Assembly (NCBI RefSeq): GCF_030388325.1
Contig: NZ_CP103794.1
Coordinates: forward strand, 5,208,001 to 5,272,000
DNA length: 64,000 bases
Source: Flavobacterium johnsoniae
Lineage (GTDB): Bacteria; Bacteroidota; Bacteroidia; Flavobacteriales; Flavobacteriaceae
Direction of reading: 5' to 3'
Position 1 is the first letter of the stretch. Every line of letters begins with the position of its first letter. Below, in pieces: positions 9,258 to 16,993 of the stretch. The notes under the pieces were generated by a model, which worked only from the letters and a program-made list of their open reading frames with translations, did no database searches and had not been told where the DNA came from. A program made the translations under genes and the position numbers.

Positions 9258-10448
9258 ATGACAACAATAACCTCTTCAGCTACTTTTCAAGAAAGAAAAT
9301 CGGCATTAGAAAAACAACATAAAACACTAATCGAACAAAAAAACGAACCGCAAGAAATTATCGGAAACGGAATTTACGAACGTTATAAAAATCCTGTTGT
9401 TACAGCGGCTCATATTCCGTTAAATTGGCGTTTTGATTTTAATGAAAATACAAATCCATTTTTGCAGGAAAGAATCGGAATCAATGCTGCTTTTAACGCT
9501 GGAGCAATGAAATGGAACGGAAAATATCTAATGGCGGTTCGTGTTGAAGGAATCGACAGAAAATCATTTTTCGCTATTGCGGAAAGTCCAAACGGAATTG
9601 ACAATTTCAAATTTTGGGATAAACCTTGCGTTATTCCACAAACAGAAGAACCTGATACAAACGTTTACGATATGCGTCTTGTACATCACGAAGACGGATT
9701 TGTTTACGGAATTTTCTGTACCGAAAGAAAAGATCCAAACGCACCAAAAGGCGACACAAGTTCGGCTGTAGCCAATGCAGGAATTGTTCGTTCTAAAGAT
9801 TTAGTAAATTGGGAAAGACTCCCTGATTTGATTTCAAATACGGGGCAACAGAGAAATGTAGTCTTACATCCAGAATTTATAAACGGAAAATACGCTTTGT
9901 ATACGCGTCCGCAAGACGGATTTATTGATGTTGGATCTGGCGGCGGAATTGGTTTAGGTTATGTCGACGACATGAAAAACCCAGTTGTAAAAGAGGAAAA
10001 AATCATTTTCGGAAAACAATATCATACGATTTACGAATTAAAAAATGGTCTAGGCCCTGCTCCAATTAAAACTTCAAAAGGTTGGTTACATTTAGCGCAC
10101 GGCGTTCGAAATACTGCCGCAGGATTACGCTACACATTATACATGTTTATGACCGATTTAAATGATATTGCAAAAGTAACGCACGTTCCAGCCGGACATT
10201 TTATGGGACCAGAAGGAATTGAAAGAGTTGGTGACGTTTCTAACGTTTTATTCTCAAACGGATGGATTGAAGACGAAGATGGAACTGTTTACGTTTATTA
10301 CGCTTCTTCAGATACAAGAATGCATGTTGCTGTTTCATCTGTAGAAAAATTGGTTGATTATGTAACAAATGCTCCAGCAGATACATTTACTTCTGCAGGT
10401 TCTGTACAAACAATCATTAATCAAATCGAAAAAAATAACGCAATTTAA
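9258..10448 (+). CDS. GH130 4-O-beta-D-mannosyl-D-glucose phosphorylase
   Basis: The protein has 396 residues and no signal peptide, so it acts in the cytoplasm. It is a GH130 five-bladed propeller enzyme of the mannosylglucose-phosphorylase type. Family landmarks include NWRFDFNENTNPF and TNVYDMRLV, which holds the conserved catalytic Asp (D138), and FMGPEGIERVGDVSN near the C-terminus. The known reaction converts mannosyl-beta-1,4-glucose and phosphate to mannose 1-phosphate and glucose. The next gene encodes the matching 2-epimerase 6 bp downstream, so the pair forms the known mannobiose catabolic route. A mannobiose or mannooligosaccharide phosphorylase (GH130_2) is less likely given the pairing. 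Confidence 0.92.
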   Translation: MTTITSSATFQERKSALEKQHKTLIEQKNEPQEIIGNGIYERYKNPVVTAAHIPLNWRFDFNENTNPFLQERIGINAAFNAGAMKWNGKYLMAVRVEGIDRKSFFAIAESPNGIDNFKFWDKPCVIPQTEEPDTNVYDMRLVHHEDGFVYGIFCTERKDPNAPKGDTSSAVANAGIVRSKDLVNWERLPDLISNTGQQRNVVLHPEFINGKYALYTRPQDGFIDVGSGGGIGLGYVDDMKNPVVKEEKIIFGKQYHTIYELKNGLGPAPIKTSKGWLHLAHGVRNTAAGLRYTLYMFMTDLNDIAKVTHVPAGHFMGPEGIERVGDVSNVLFSNGWIEDEDGTVYVYYASSDTRMHVAVSSVEKLVDYVTNAPADTFTSAGSVQTIINQIEKNNAI

Positions 10449-10454
10449 AATACC

Positions 10455-11645
10455 GTGTCACTACAAAGAAAGCTTTTAAAATCTGAGTTAACCGCAGAAC
10501 TGAATTCCATTTTAAACTATTGGTCAGAACGAACTATAGATAATCAAAATGATGGTTTTGTGGGTCAAATCGATTTTAATGATCATAAAATTGCCAATGC
10601 AGAAAAAGGTTCGGTGTTAAATGCCCGAATTCTTTGGACGTTTTCTGCCAGTTATCAAACCACAAAAAACGAAAACCACAAAAATCTGGCAAAAAGAGCA
10701 TTTGAATATCTAGCTGAAAATTTTTATGACACACAATTTGGAGGTCTTTTTTGGAGTATTAATGAGGATAAAACTCCAAAAGACACCAAAAACCAAATTT
10801 ACGCTCTAGCATTTGCCATCTACGGATTATCTGAATATTATGTAATTTCTAAAGATGAAAAAGCTTTAGAAATAGCTAAAAATTTACATTCAAAAATTCA
10901 AGAACATAGTTACGATAAAGTAAATAAAGGTTATTTTGAAGCTTTTACAAGAGATTGGCAGCCTATTGAAGATTTACGTTTAAGTGCAAAAGACGCCAAC
11001 GAAAAGAAAACGATGAATACGCATCTTCATATTATTGAAGGTTATGTGAATTTATATAAAGTGTGGAAAGACGAAAAATTGCTTCACGACATTGTTGAAT
11101 TATTAGAAACCATCGAAAAACATTTCATCAATACAGAAACTGGTCATTTGCATTTGTTTTTTGATGAAAATTGGGTAGAAAAACCAGATGTGATTTCCTA
11201 CGGTCATGATATCGAAGCCGCTTGGCTTTTACAGCAATGTGCCGAAATTTCAGGAAACGAAACTTTGATTGCCAATTATAAAAAACACGCTATTCAAATT
11301 GCCGAAGCTACAAAAGAAGGTTTAGATAGCGATGGCGGTCTATGGTATGAATTTGATCCCGAGAAAAACGAAATGATTCCAGAAAAACATTGGTGGCCAC
11401 AAGCCGAAGCTTTAATTGGTTTTTACAACGCTTATCAGTTGACTGGAAAAGAAGAATATTTGGATATCGTTTATAAAATCTGGAAATTCACAAAAAAATA
11501 CATGATTGACCAGCAAAACGGCGAATGGTATTGGGGAGTTTACAGCGATTATTCTATAATGAAAAAAGATAAAGCTGGATTCTGGAAATGCCCATATCAC
11601 AATGGCCGAGCTTGTCTGGAACTTATTGCCCGAATTCAAGATTAA
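10455..11645 (+). CDS. cellobiose/mannobiose 2-epimerase (AGE family)
   Basis: A 396-residue cytoplasmic (alpha/alpha)6-barrel enzyme of the N-acylglucosamine 2-epimerase superfamily, starting at GTG. Conserved histidine motifs are present: MNTHLHIIEGY (H190, H192), SYGHDIEAAW (H251) and CPYHNGRACLEL (H382). HWWPQAEALIGF (312-323) is also typical of cellobiose 2-epimerases. It would convert beta-1,4-mannobiose to mannosyl-glucose, the substrate of the adjacent GH130 enzyme. The 6-bp gap to that gene and the lack of an ATG nearby support both the GTG start and tight coupling. Confidence 0.92.
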   Translation: MSLQRKLLKSELTAELNSILNYWSERTIDNQNDGFVGQIDFNDHKIANAEKGSVLNARILWTFSASYQTTKNENHKNLAKRAFEYLAENFYDTQFGGLFWSINEDKTPKDTKNQIYALAFAIYGLSEYYVISKDEKALEIAKNLHSKIQEHSYDKVNKGYFEAFTRDWQPIEDLRLSAKDANEKKTMNTHLHIIEGYVNLYKVWKDEKLLHDIVELLETIEKHFINTETGHLHLFFDENWVEKPDVISYGHDIEAAWLLQQCAEISGNETLIANYKKHAIQIAEATKEGLDSDGGLWYEFDPEKNEMIPEKHWWPQAEALIGFYNAYQLTGKEEYLDIVYKIWKFTKKYMIDQQNGEWYWGVYSDYSIMKKDKAGFWKCPYHNGRACLELIARIQD

Positions 11646-11679
11646 CCTACGCAAGTTTTAATCCTAACATTTCATTATC

Positions 11680-12228
11680 ATGAAACAGCTTTTACTTTTT
11701 AGTTTGTTATTTCTTTCTACAATAACAAACGCTCAAATGAATCTCATCAAAAACTCTGGCTTTGAAAGAGATTTGATTAATTGGACTGGTCAGGAAAATG
11801 CTGCAATTTCATCATACGATAAAAAAACAGGAAGAAGCTGCGCCTTAATTAATCAATATACGGGAGCAGAATGGAGAGCTTTAGATCAAATTATTTTAAT
11901 TCCAAAAAACAGTTACGCCATAGAATGCAGTGCTTGGATGAAAACCGATCAAGTCGAAACTCAGAAAGAAGAATATAAAGCGGCTGCAATAATTATAGAA
12001 TTTATCAACGCAGCCGATAAACCAATAAGCTCAGAAACCATCGGAACAGCTAAAAAAACCACCGATTGGACCAACTACAAAAAAGTTGTAAAAATACCTG
12101 CAAATGCAAAAAAAATCAGAATTATGCTTGCGTTGGCACAAACAAACGGAACTGTTTTTTTTGATGATGTAAATGTGATAGCGCTTGGTGAAGAAGAATA
12201 TGCCAAACTAAGTCCCGAAACAAAATAG
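11680..12228 (+). CDS. secreted stand-alone jelly-roll (CBM-like) protein
   Basis: This 182-residue protein has a signal peptide (cut near TNAQ, residue 19) followed by a single galactose-binding-like beta-sandwich. NLIKNSGFERDLINW at the start and FFDDVNVIALG at the end are typical of CBM4/9-like and related carbohydrate-binding domains. No catalytic motif is visible. It lies within the mannan operon, 34 bp after the epimerase and 5 bp before the second GH26. It may act as a free periplasmic or extracellular mannan-binding protein, although the family and ligand cannot be fixed from sequence. Confidence 0.65.
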   Translation: MKQLLLFSLLFLSTITNAQMNLIKNSGFERDLINWTGQENAAISSYDKKTGRSCALINQYTGAEWRALDQIILIPKNSYAIECSAWMKTDQVETQKEEYKAAAIIIEFINAADKPISSETIGTAKKTTDWTNYKKVVKIPANAKKIRIMLALAQTNGTVFFDDVNVIALGEEEYAKLSPETK

Positions 12229-12233
12229 CCAAA

Positions 12234-13463
12234 ATGAAAAAACATCTTTTAAAAATAATATATCTGAGTTTAGCGGTTCTAATAGCAACTAGCTGTTCAT
12301 CAGACAAAGATACTACGGACGAAATTATCGTAGATCCTCCAATGCAAGACGATCCTTTGACGACTTCAAACGCCGCCTCTTATATGGTTGATGCAAGCGC
12401 TACAAAAGAAACAGTCGCACTTTTTTATAATTTAAAAAGACTCGCAAAAACCAAAACCGCAATTGGACAGCAAGATGCATTTAATAGTTTTTATCAAAAT
12501 GCAGGCGGAGATTCCGACATCAAAAAAAATACAGGTTTTGATCCAGCTGTTTTAGGTTCAGATTTTATGTTTATAACAGATAAAAATAATAACGGACAAT
12601 CTAATAACTGGTTTTATCAGCAAGAACAAAAAATTACTGCCGATGTTAAAGCCGCTTACGCGAAAGGAATAATCAATACCTTTTCTTGGCATTTAAGAGA
12701 ACCTAATAAAGAAGATTCTTTCTATGCCGCTGATATGACTGCTGAACAAAAATCGACAGCTTTTAGAAGTATTCTGCCAGGCGGATCGAATAATGAATGG
12801 TACAAAAAGAAATTAGATAAAGTAGCCAGCGTAATTTCGAATTTAAAAGGTTCTAATGGCGAATTGATTCCCGTAATTTTCAGACCTTTTCATGAATTTG
12901 ATGGAAGCTGGTTTTGGTGGGGCGCAGATTTTTGTACTCCAGATGAATACAAAAAAGCGTATCAATTTACAGTTGATTATCTAAAAAACACAAAAGGAGT
13001 TCACAACATTTTATATGCCTTTTCTCCCGATAATTCATACACAACAGAAACCAATTATTTAAGTCGTTATCCAGGCGATAAATATGTCGATATTATCGGA
13101 ATGGACAATTACGGAGATTTCAATAATCAAGGGCAAACAGGTTCTGATAGAGCCAATTCTAAATTAAAAATTCTTTCAGATTACGCTAAAGCGAAAGTAA
13201 AAATCGCCGCCTTAACCGAAACTGGATATCAAGTTACAAGTACAACTCCAGCTATTTCAGATTGGTTTTCGACTTTTATGTACAGCGCATTAACCAAAAA
13301 TGATATTCAGATAAGTTATGTGATGTTTTGGAATAATACGAAAGATGGATATTATGTTCCAAATGGAACGGTTTCCAATGCTTTAGACTTTAAAACGTAT
13401 GCAACAAAAACGAAATCGGCTTTAGTGAATTCGTTGCCGAAAATGTATGAAATGCCGAAATAA
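12234..13463 (+). CDS. GH26 beta-mannanase (lipoprotein, second copy)
   Basis: A 409-residue lipoprotein (lipobox ATSC, C21) with an acidic surface-export-like start (CSSDKDTTDE) and a Pro/Asp linker. It has a complete GH26 catalytic domain. The acid/base is E221 in RPFHEFDGSWFWWG and the nucleophile E329 in ALTETGYQ. It is clearly diverged from the first GH26 in the operon (GQQDAFN in place of GHQDDLA, and different loops), suggesting different product profiles or cell locations. The charged residues after the lipid Cys favour surface display. It is followed by a palindromic repeat before the GH5 gene. Confidence 0.93.
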   Translation: MKKHLLKIIYLSLAVLIATSCSSDKDTTDEIIVDPPMQDDPLTTSNAASYMVDASATKETVALFYNLKRLAKTKTAIGQQDAFNSFYQNAGGDSDIKKNTGFDPAVLGSDFMFITDKNNNGQSNNWFYQQEQKITADVKAAYAKGIINTFSWHLREPNKEDSFYAADMTAEQKSTAFRSILPGGSNNEWYKKKLDKVASVISNLKGSNGELIPVIFRPFHEFDGSWFWWGADFCTPDEYKKAYQFTVDYLKNTKGVHNILYAFSPDNSYTTETNYLSRYPGDKYVDIIGMDNYGDFNNQGQTGSDRANSKLKILSDYAKAKVKIAALTETGYQVTSTTPAISDWFSTFMYSALTKNDIQISYVMFWNNTKDGYYVPNGTVSNALDFKTYATKTKSALVNSLPKMYEMPK

Positions 13464-13473
13464 CACAATATAT

Positions 13474-13558
13474 GTCATTGCGAGGAACGAAGCAACCACA
13501 CTAACAGTAGGATTTGTTGATAAATACTAAGTGAGATTGCTTCGTTCCTCGCAATGAC
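13474..13558. repeat. REP-like palindrome between GH26 and GH5 genes
   Basis: Perfect 22-bp arms (13474-13495 and 13537-13558) begin and end with GTCATTGCGAGG and CCTCGCAATGAC around a 41-nt loop. The arm sequence is related to the GTCATTCCGAGGAACGAGG repeats elsewhere in this window. It fills the gap inside an apparent operon, so if transcribed it would form a strong hairpin between the two coding regions. Confidence 0.9.
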
Positions 13559-13574
13559 TAATCAAAAAAAAATT

Positions 13575-14864
13575 ATGAAAAACAGATTTTTTAAAACCCT
13601 TTCGATTGCCTTACTTTTCACGACAATTTTTGTTCAGGCACAAGAAAAAATCACTGTAAAAGGAAATCAATTTTACAAAGGCGATAAACCTTACGCTTAC
13701 ATCGGAACCAATTATTGGTACGGAAGTATGCTAGCTTCAAAAAAAATAGGAGATCGTAAAAGGCTTTTGCGCGAATTGGATTTAATGCAGAAAAACGGAA
13801 TCGATAATTTACGCATTCTTGTTGGTGCTGACGGCGGGAAATATGATTTTACAGTTCGTCCAGCTTTGCAATATGAGCAAGGAAAATACGACGAAGATTT
13901 ACTGGATGGTTTAGATTTTTTAATCAACGAAATGAGCAAACGTAAAATGTATGCCGTTTTATACTTAACCAATAACTGGGAATGGTCTGGCGGAATGTCG
14001 CAATATTTAGAATGGAATGGAAAAGGTCCGGTTCCGGTTCCTGCGATTCCACCAAATACTTGGCCACAATTTATGTCGTATACAGAACAATTTCATAGTT
14101 GCGAACCTTGTATGGAAGCCTTAAACAAGCATGTGAAATTTATTATTGGAAGAACAAACGCTTATTCTAAAAAGAAATACAACGAAGATAACACGATTAT
14201 GGCTTGGCAAGTTGGAAATGAACCAAGAACTTTTACGCCAGAAAACGAAGTAAAATTCACAAAATGGTTAAATAATATTGTGGATTTAATTGACAGCTTA
14301 GACAAAAATCATTTGGTTTCTACAGGTTCTGAAGGAAAAAATAGTTCGAACGACAGCATGGAAATCTTCGAAAGAACACATCAAAATCCAAATATTGATT
14401 ATTTAACGATGCATATTTGGCCTAAAAACTGGAATTGGTTTAAAGCAGACAATGCAGAAGCTACAATGCCTAAAACCATCGAAAACGCTGGAAAATATAT
14501 TGACGATCATATCAAAGTAGCAAACAATTTAAAAAGACCGATTATTATTGAAGAGTTCGGGCTTCCGAGAGAAAATGAAAATCTGAATGCTGGAGCTTCT
14601 TCAATCTATAGAGATAAATTTTACAGCTATATTTTTGGAAGAGTTGTAGAAAGCCATAAAAATGGAGGTCCGTTGCAGGCAGCAAATTTCTGGGGATATG
14701 GTGGCGAAGGAAAAGCAATTCATCCAGATGGAAAGTGGAATCCTGGAGAACCTTTAACAACAGATCCACCGCAAGAACCGCAAGGTTTAAATTCGGTTTT
14801 TAATGGAGATAAATCGACATTAGAAATCGTTAAGAAATACAATTCAGAATTGAATAAAAAATAA
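13575..14864 (+). CDS. GH5 endo-beta-1,4-mannanase (GH5_7-like)
   Basis: A 429-residue secreted enzyme with a signal peptide ending VQAQ. The GH5 acid/base is E216 (AWQVGNEPRTF) and the nucleophile is E327 (IIIEEFGLPRE). IDNLRILVGADGG and a long loop around PVPAIPPNTWPQF fit GH5 mannanases of subfamily 7. The ATG at 13575 is chosen because the in-frame ATG 21 bp upstream lies in the palindromic repeat and would add MTNQKKI ahead of a normal signal peptide. It cleaves the mannan backbone, complementing the two GH26 enzymes. Confidence 0.9.
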   Translation: MKNRFFKTLSIALLFTTIFVQAQEKITVKGNQFYKGDKPYAYIGTNYWYGSMLASKKIGDRKRLLRELDLMQKNGIDNLRILVGADGGKYDFTVRPALQYEQGKYDEDLLDGLDFLINEMSKRKMYAVLYLTNNWEWSGGMSQYLEWNGKGPVPVPAIPPNTWPQFMSYTEQFHSCEPCMEALNKHVKFIIGRTNAYSKKKYNEDNTIMAWQVGNEPRTFTPENEVKFTKWLNNIVDLIDSLDKNHLVSTGSEGKNSSNDSMEIFERTHQNPNIDYLTMHIWPKNWNWFKADNAEATMPKTIENAGKYIDDHIKVANNLKRPIIIEEFGLPRENENLNAGASSIYRDKFYSYIFGRVVESHKNGGPLQAANFWGYGGEGKAIHPDGKWNPGEPLTTDPPQEPQGLNSVFNGDKSTLEIVKKYNSELNKK

Positions 14865-14878
14865 ACTAATTTTCTTTC

Positions 14879-14958
14879 ACCATGTAAGTGATATAAGTTC
14901 ACTTAATAAGTTTGCTTTTAAGCTTTTTACTAAAATGCACTTATATCATTTATATGGT
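14879..14958 (+). repeat. long imperfect hairpin between GH5 and GH97 genes
   Basis: ACCATGTAAGTGATATAAGT (14879-14898) and ACTTATATCATTTATATGGT (14939-14958) are 20-nt arms matching at 18 of 20 positions. In RNA the two mismatches become G-U pairs, so a 20-bp stem with a 40-nt loop could form. It lies 15 bp after the GH5 stop and ends 14 bp before the GH97 start. There is no U-tract. It could be an mRNA processing or attenuation element, or a repeat remnant. Confidence 0.7.
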
Positions 14959-14972
14959 TTAAAACTATCTAT

Positions 14973-16952
14973 ATGAAAAATACATTTATTCTTTTTTGTT
15001 TTTTATTTCTGAACATCTCTTTTTCACAAAAGAAACAAGACTTTATTCTGAAATCTCCCGACGGAAAAATCGAAGTTAAAGTTGCTGTAAATGATAAAAT
15101 CTCTTGGACAATTTCACATGAAAACGATGTTATTTTAGCTCCATCAGAAATGTCCTTGACTTTGGATGAAAATATTGTTTTAGGAAAAAATCCTGTTGTT
15201 TTAAATTCAAAAAAAGAAACGGTAAATAATTCTTTTGAAACGTCTTTATACAAAAAGAAATCGGTTCAAAATAATTATAACCAATTGACTTTAAATTTTA
15301 AAAATGATTTCAGCATAGAATATCGCGTTTTTAACGATGGCGCTGCATATCGTTTTATAACTAAAAAGAAAAAAGATATTACGGTTAAAAATGAAGAAGT
15401 TGTATTGAATTTCGATAAAGATTACAACACTTTGATGCCATATGTTCGAGATTTAAGAAATCCGAAAGATCAATTTATTTCTTCATTTGAATCGCATTAT
15501 GAAAACAAGAAAATAAGCGAATTCTCTAAAGATACTTTAGCATTTCTTCCTTTTTTAATTGATTATAAAAACCATAAAAAAGCCGTTTTTCTGGAAGTAA
15601 ATCTTGAAGATTATCCTGGATTATTTGTCACAAATAATAATGAAAAATCTGGATTTGAATCTCGTTTTTCTAAATATCCATTAAAAGAAACCAACGGAGG
15701 TTTTAATTTTCTAAATAAATTAATTACAGAAAGAGCCGATTATTTAGTTAAAACAAAAGGAACAAGAACTTTTCCGTGGAGAGCGATTGTCATTTCTGAA
15801 AATGATTATGCTTTAGCCAATAATGATATGGTTCAGAAATTAGCAGAACCTTCAAAAATAAAAGATGTTTCATGGATAAAACCAGGAAAAGTGGCTTGGG
15901 ATTGGTGGAACGACTGGAATATTTACAATGTAGATTTTAAAGCAGGAATCAATACACAGACTTATAAATATTATATTGATTTCGCGTCTAAAAATAAGGT
16001 TGAATATGTGGTTTTGGATGAAGGTTGGAGCGTTGAAACCGACATTATGAAACACAATCCGAATGTAGATTTGGAAGATTTGATTGCGTACGCGAAAGAA
16101 AGAAACGTTGGAATTATTTTGTGGGCTTCTTGGATGGCTTTGAATGAAAATATTGACGGCGTTTTTGATAATTATGCAAAATTGGGAGTAAAAGGTTTTA
16201 AAGTTGATTTTATTGATCGCGACGATGCGAAAATGGTAAATTCTGTTTATGATATTGCGCAAAAAGCGGCAAATCATAAATTGATCATTGATTTTCATGG
16301 AATGTACAAACCAACTGGAATTCAGAGAACTTTCCCTAATATTTTAAATTTTGAAGGCGTAAAAGGTCTTGAAAACAATAAATGGACACCAAATGATGAT
16401 GTTCCGCTTTACGATACAACGATTCCATTTATCAGAATGATGGCTGGGCCAATGGATTATACGCCTGGCGCGATGCGAAATGCTACAAAAAGCGAATTCA
16501 AACCAAGTCATTCGACACCAATGAGTCAAGGAACGAGATGTCATCAATTGGCACTTTACACGATTTTTGAAGCGCCTTTACAAATGATGGCAGACAGCCC
16601 AACTGCTTTTATGAAAGAACAGGAAAGCACCGATTTTATCGCTAAAGTTCCAACTACTTTTGATGAAACTGTTGCTCTTGATGGAGAAGTTGGAAAATAT
16701 GTTTTAATCGCTAGAAAAAAAGGAAATACTTGGTATTTAGGCGCAATAACAAATTGGGATTCAAGAGATATTACCATTGATTTTTCTTTCCTTGAAAAAG
16801 GCAAAAAATTCCAAGCCGAAATTTTTTCAGATGGAATAAACGCAAACAAAGCGGCAACTGATTATAAAAAAGAAATTATTAGCGTTGATTCGACAACTAA
16901 ATTAAAATATCATTTAGCAAGTGGTGGTGGTTTGGCGATGATTATTAAATAA
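14973..16952 (+). CDS. GH97 glycoside hydrolase, probable alpha-galactosidase
   Basis: The 659-residue protein has a signal peptide (NISFS, cut near residue 18). An N-terminal GH97 beta-sandwich (about 20-290) precedes a (beta/alpha)8 barrel. Landmarks include AWDWWNDWN (308-316), YVVLDEGW (345-352), GFKVDFIDRDD (408-418) and FEGVKG (460-465). D412 and E461 fit the nucleophile and acid/base of retaining GH97 alpha-galactosidases. The inverting alpha-glucosidases of the family (SusB type) lack the Asp. Removing alpha-1,6-galactose branches would suit galactomannan use. It closes the plus-strand operon and is followed by a terminator. Confidence 0.88.
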   Translation: MKNTFILFCFLFLNISFSQKKQDFILKSPDGKIEVKVAVNDKISWTISHENDVILAPSEMSLTLDENIVLGKNPVVLNSKKETVNNSFETSLYKKKSVQNNYNQLTLNFKNDFSIEYRVFNDGAAYRFITKKKKDITVKNEEVVLNFDKDYNTLMPYVRDLRNPKDQFISSFESHYENKKISEFSKDTLAFLPFLIDYKNHKKAVFLEVNLEDYPGLFVTNNNEKSGFESRFSKYPLKETNGGFNFLNKLITERADYLVKTKGTRTFPWRAIVISENDYALANNDMVQKLAEPSKIKDVSWIKPGKVAWDWWNDWNIYNVDFKAGINTQTYKYYIDFASKNKVEYVVLDEGWSVETDIMKHNPNVDLEDLIAYAKERNVGIILWASWMALNENIDGVFDNYAKLGVKGFKVDFIDRDDAKMVNSVYDIAQKAANHKLIIDFHGMYKPTGIQRTFPNILNFEGVKGLENNKWTPNDDVPLYDTTIPFIRMMAGPMDYTPGAMRNATKSEFKPSHSTPMSQGTRCHQLALYTIFEAPLQMMADSPTAFMKEQESTDFIAKVPTTFDETVALDGEVGKYVLIARKKGNTWYLGAITNWDSRDITIDFSFLEKGKKFQAEIFSDGINANKAATDYKKEIISVDSTTKLKYHLASGGGLAMIIK

Positions 16953-16958
16953 AAAAAA

Positions 16959-16993
16959 AGAGAACAATTACACTTGTTCTCCTCTTTTTATTT
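16959..16993. terminator. bidirectional terminator after GH97
   Basis: GAGAACAA (16961-16968) and TTGTTCTC (16975-16982) form a stem with a 6-nt loop. It is flanked by an A-run on the left and a T-rich run on the right, so it can end transcription from both the GH97 gene and the convergent gene at 16988. Confidence 0.8.

Noticed and set aside
13554..13574. Upstream in-frame ATG for the GH5 gene
   Set aside because: It lies in the arm of the palindromic repeat and adds residues before a normal signal peptide; the ATG at 13575 is preferred.
15870..16298. 142-residue minus-strand ORF opposite GH97
   Set aside because: Antisense shadow of the conserved GH97 barrel; its Ile/Asn/Phe-rich translation has no recognisable motif.
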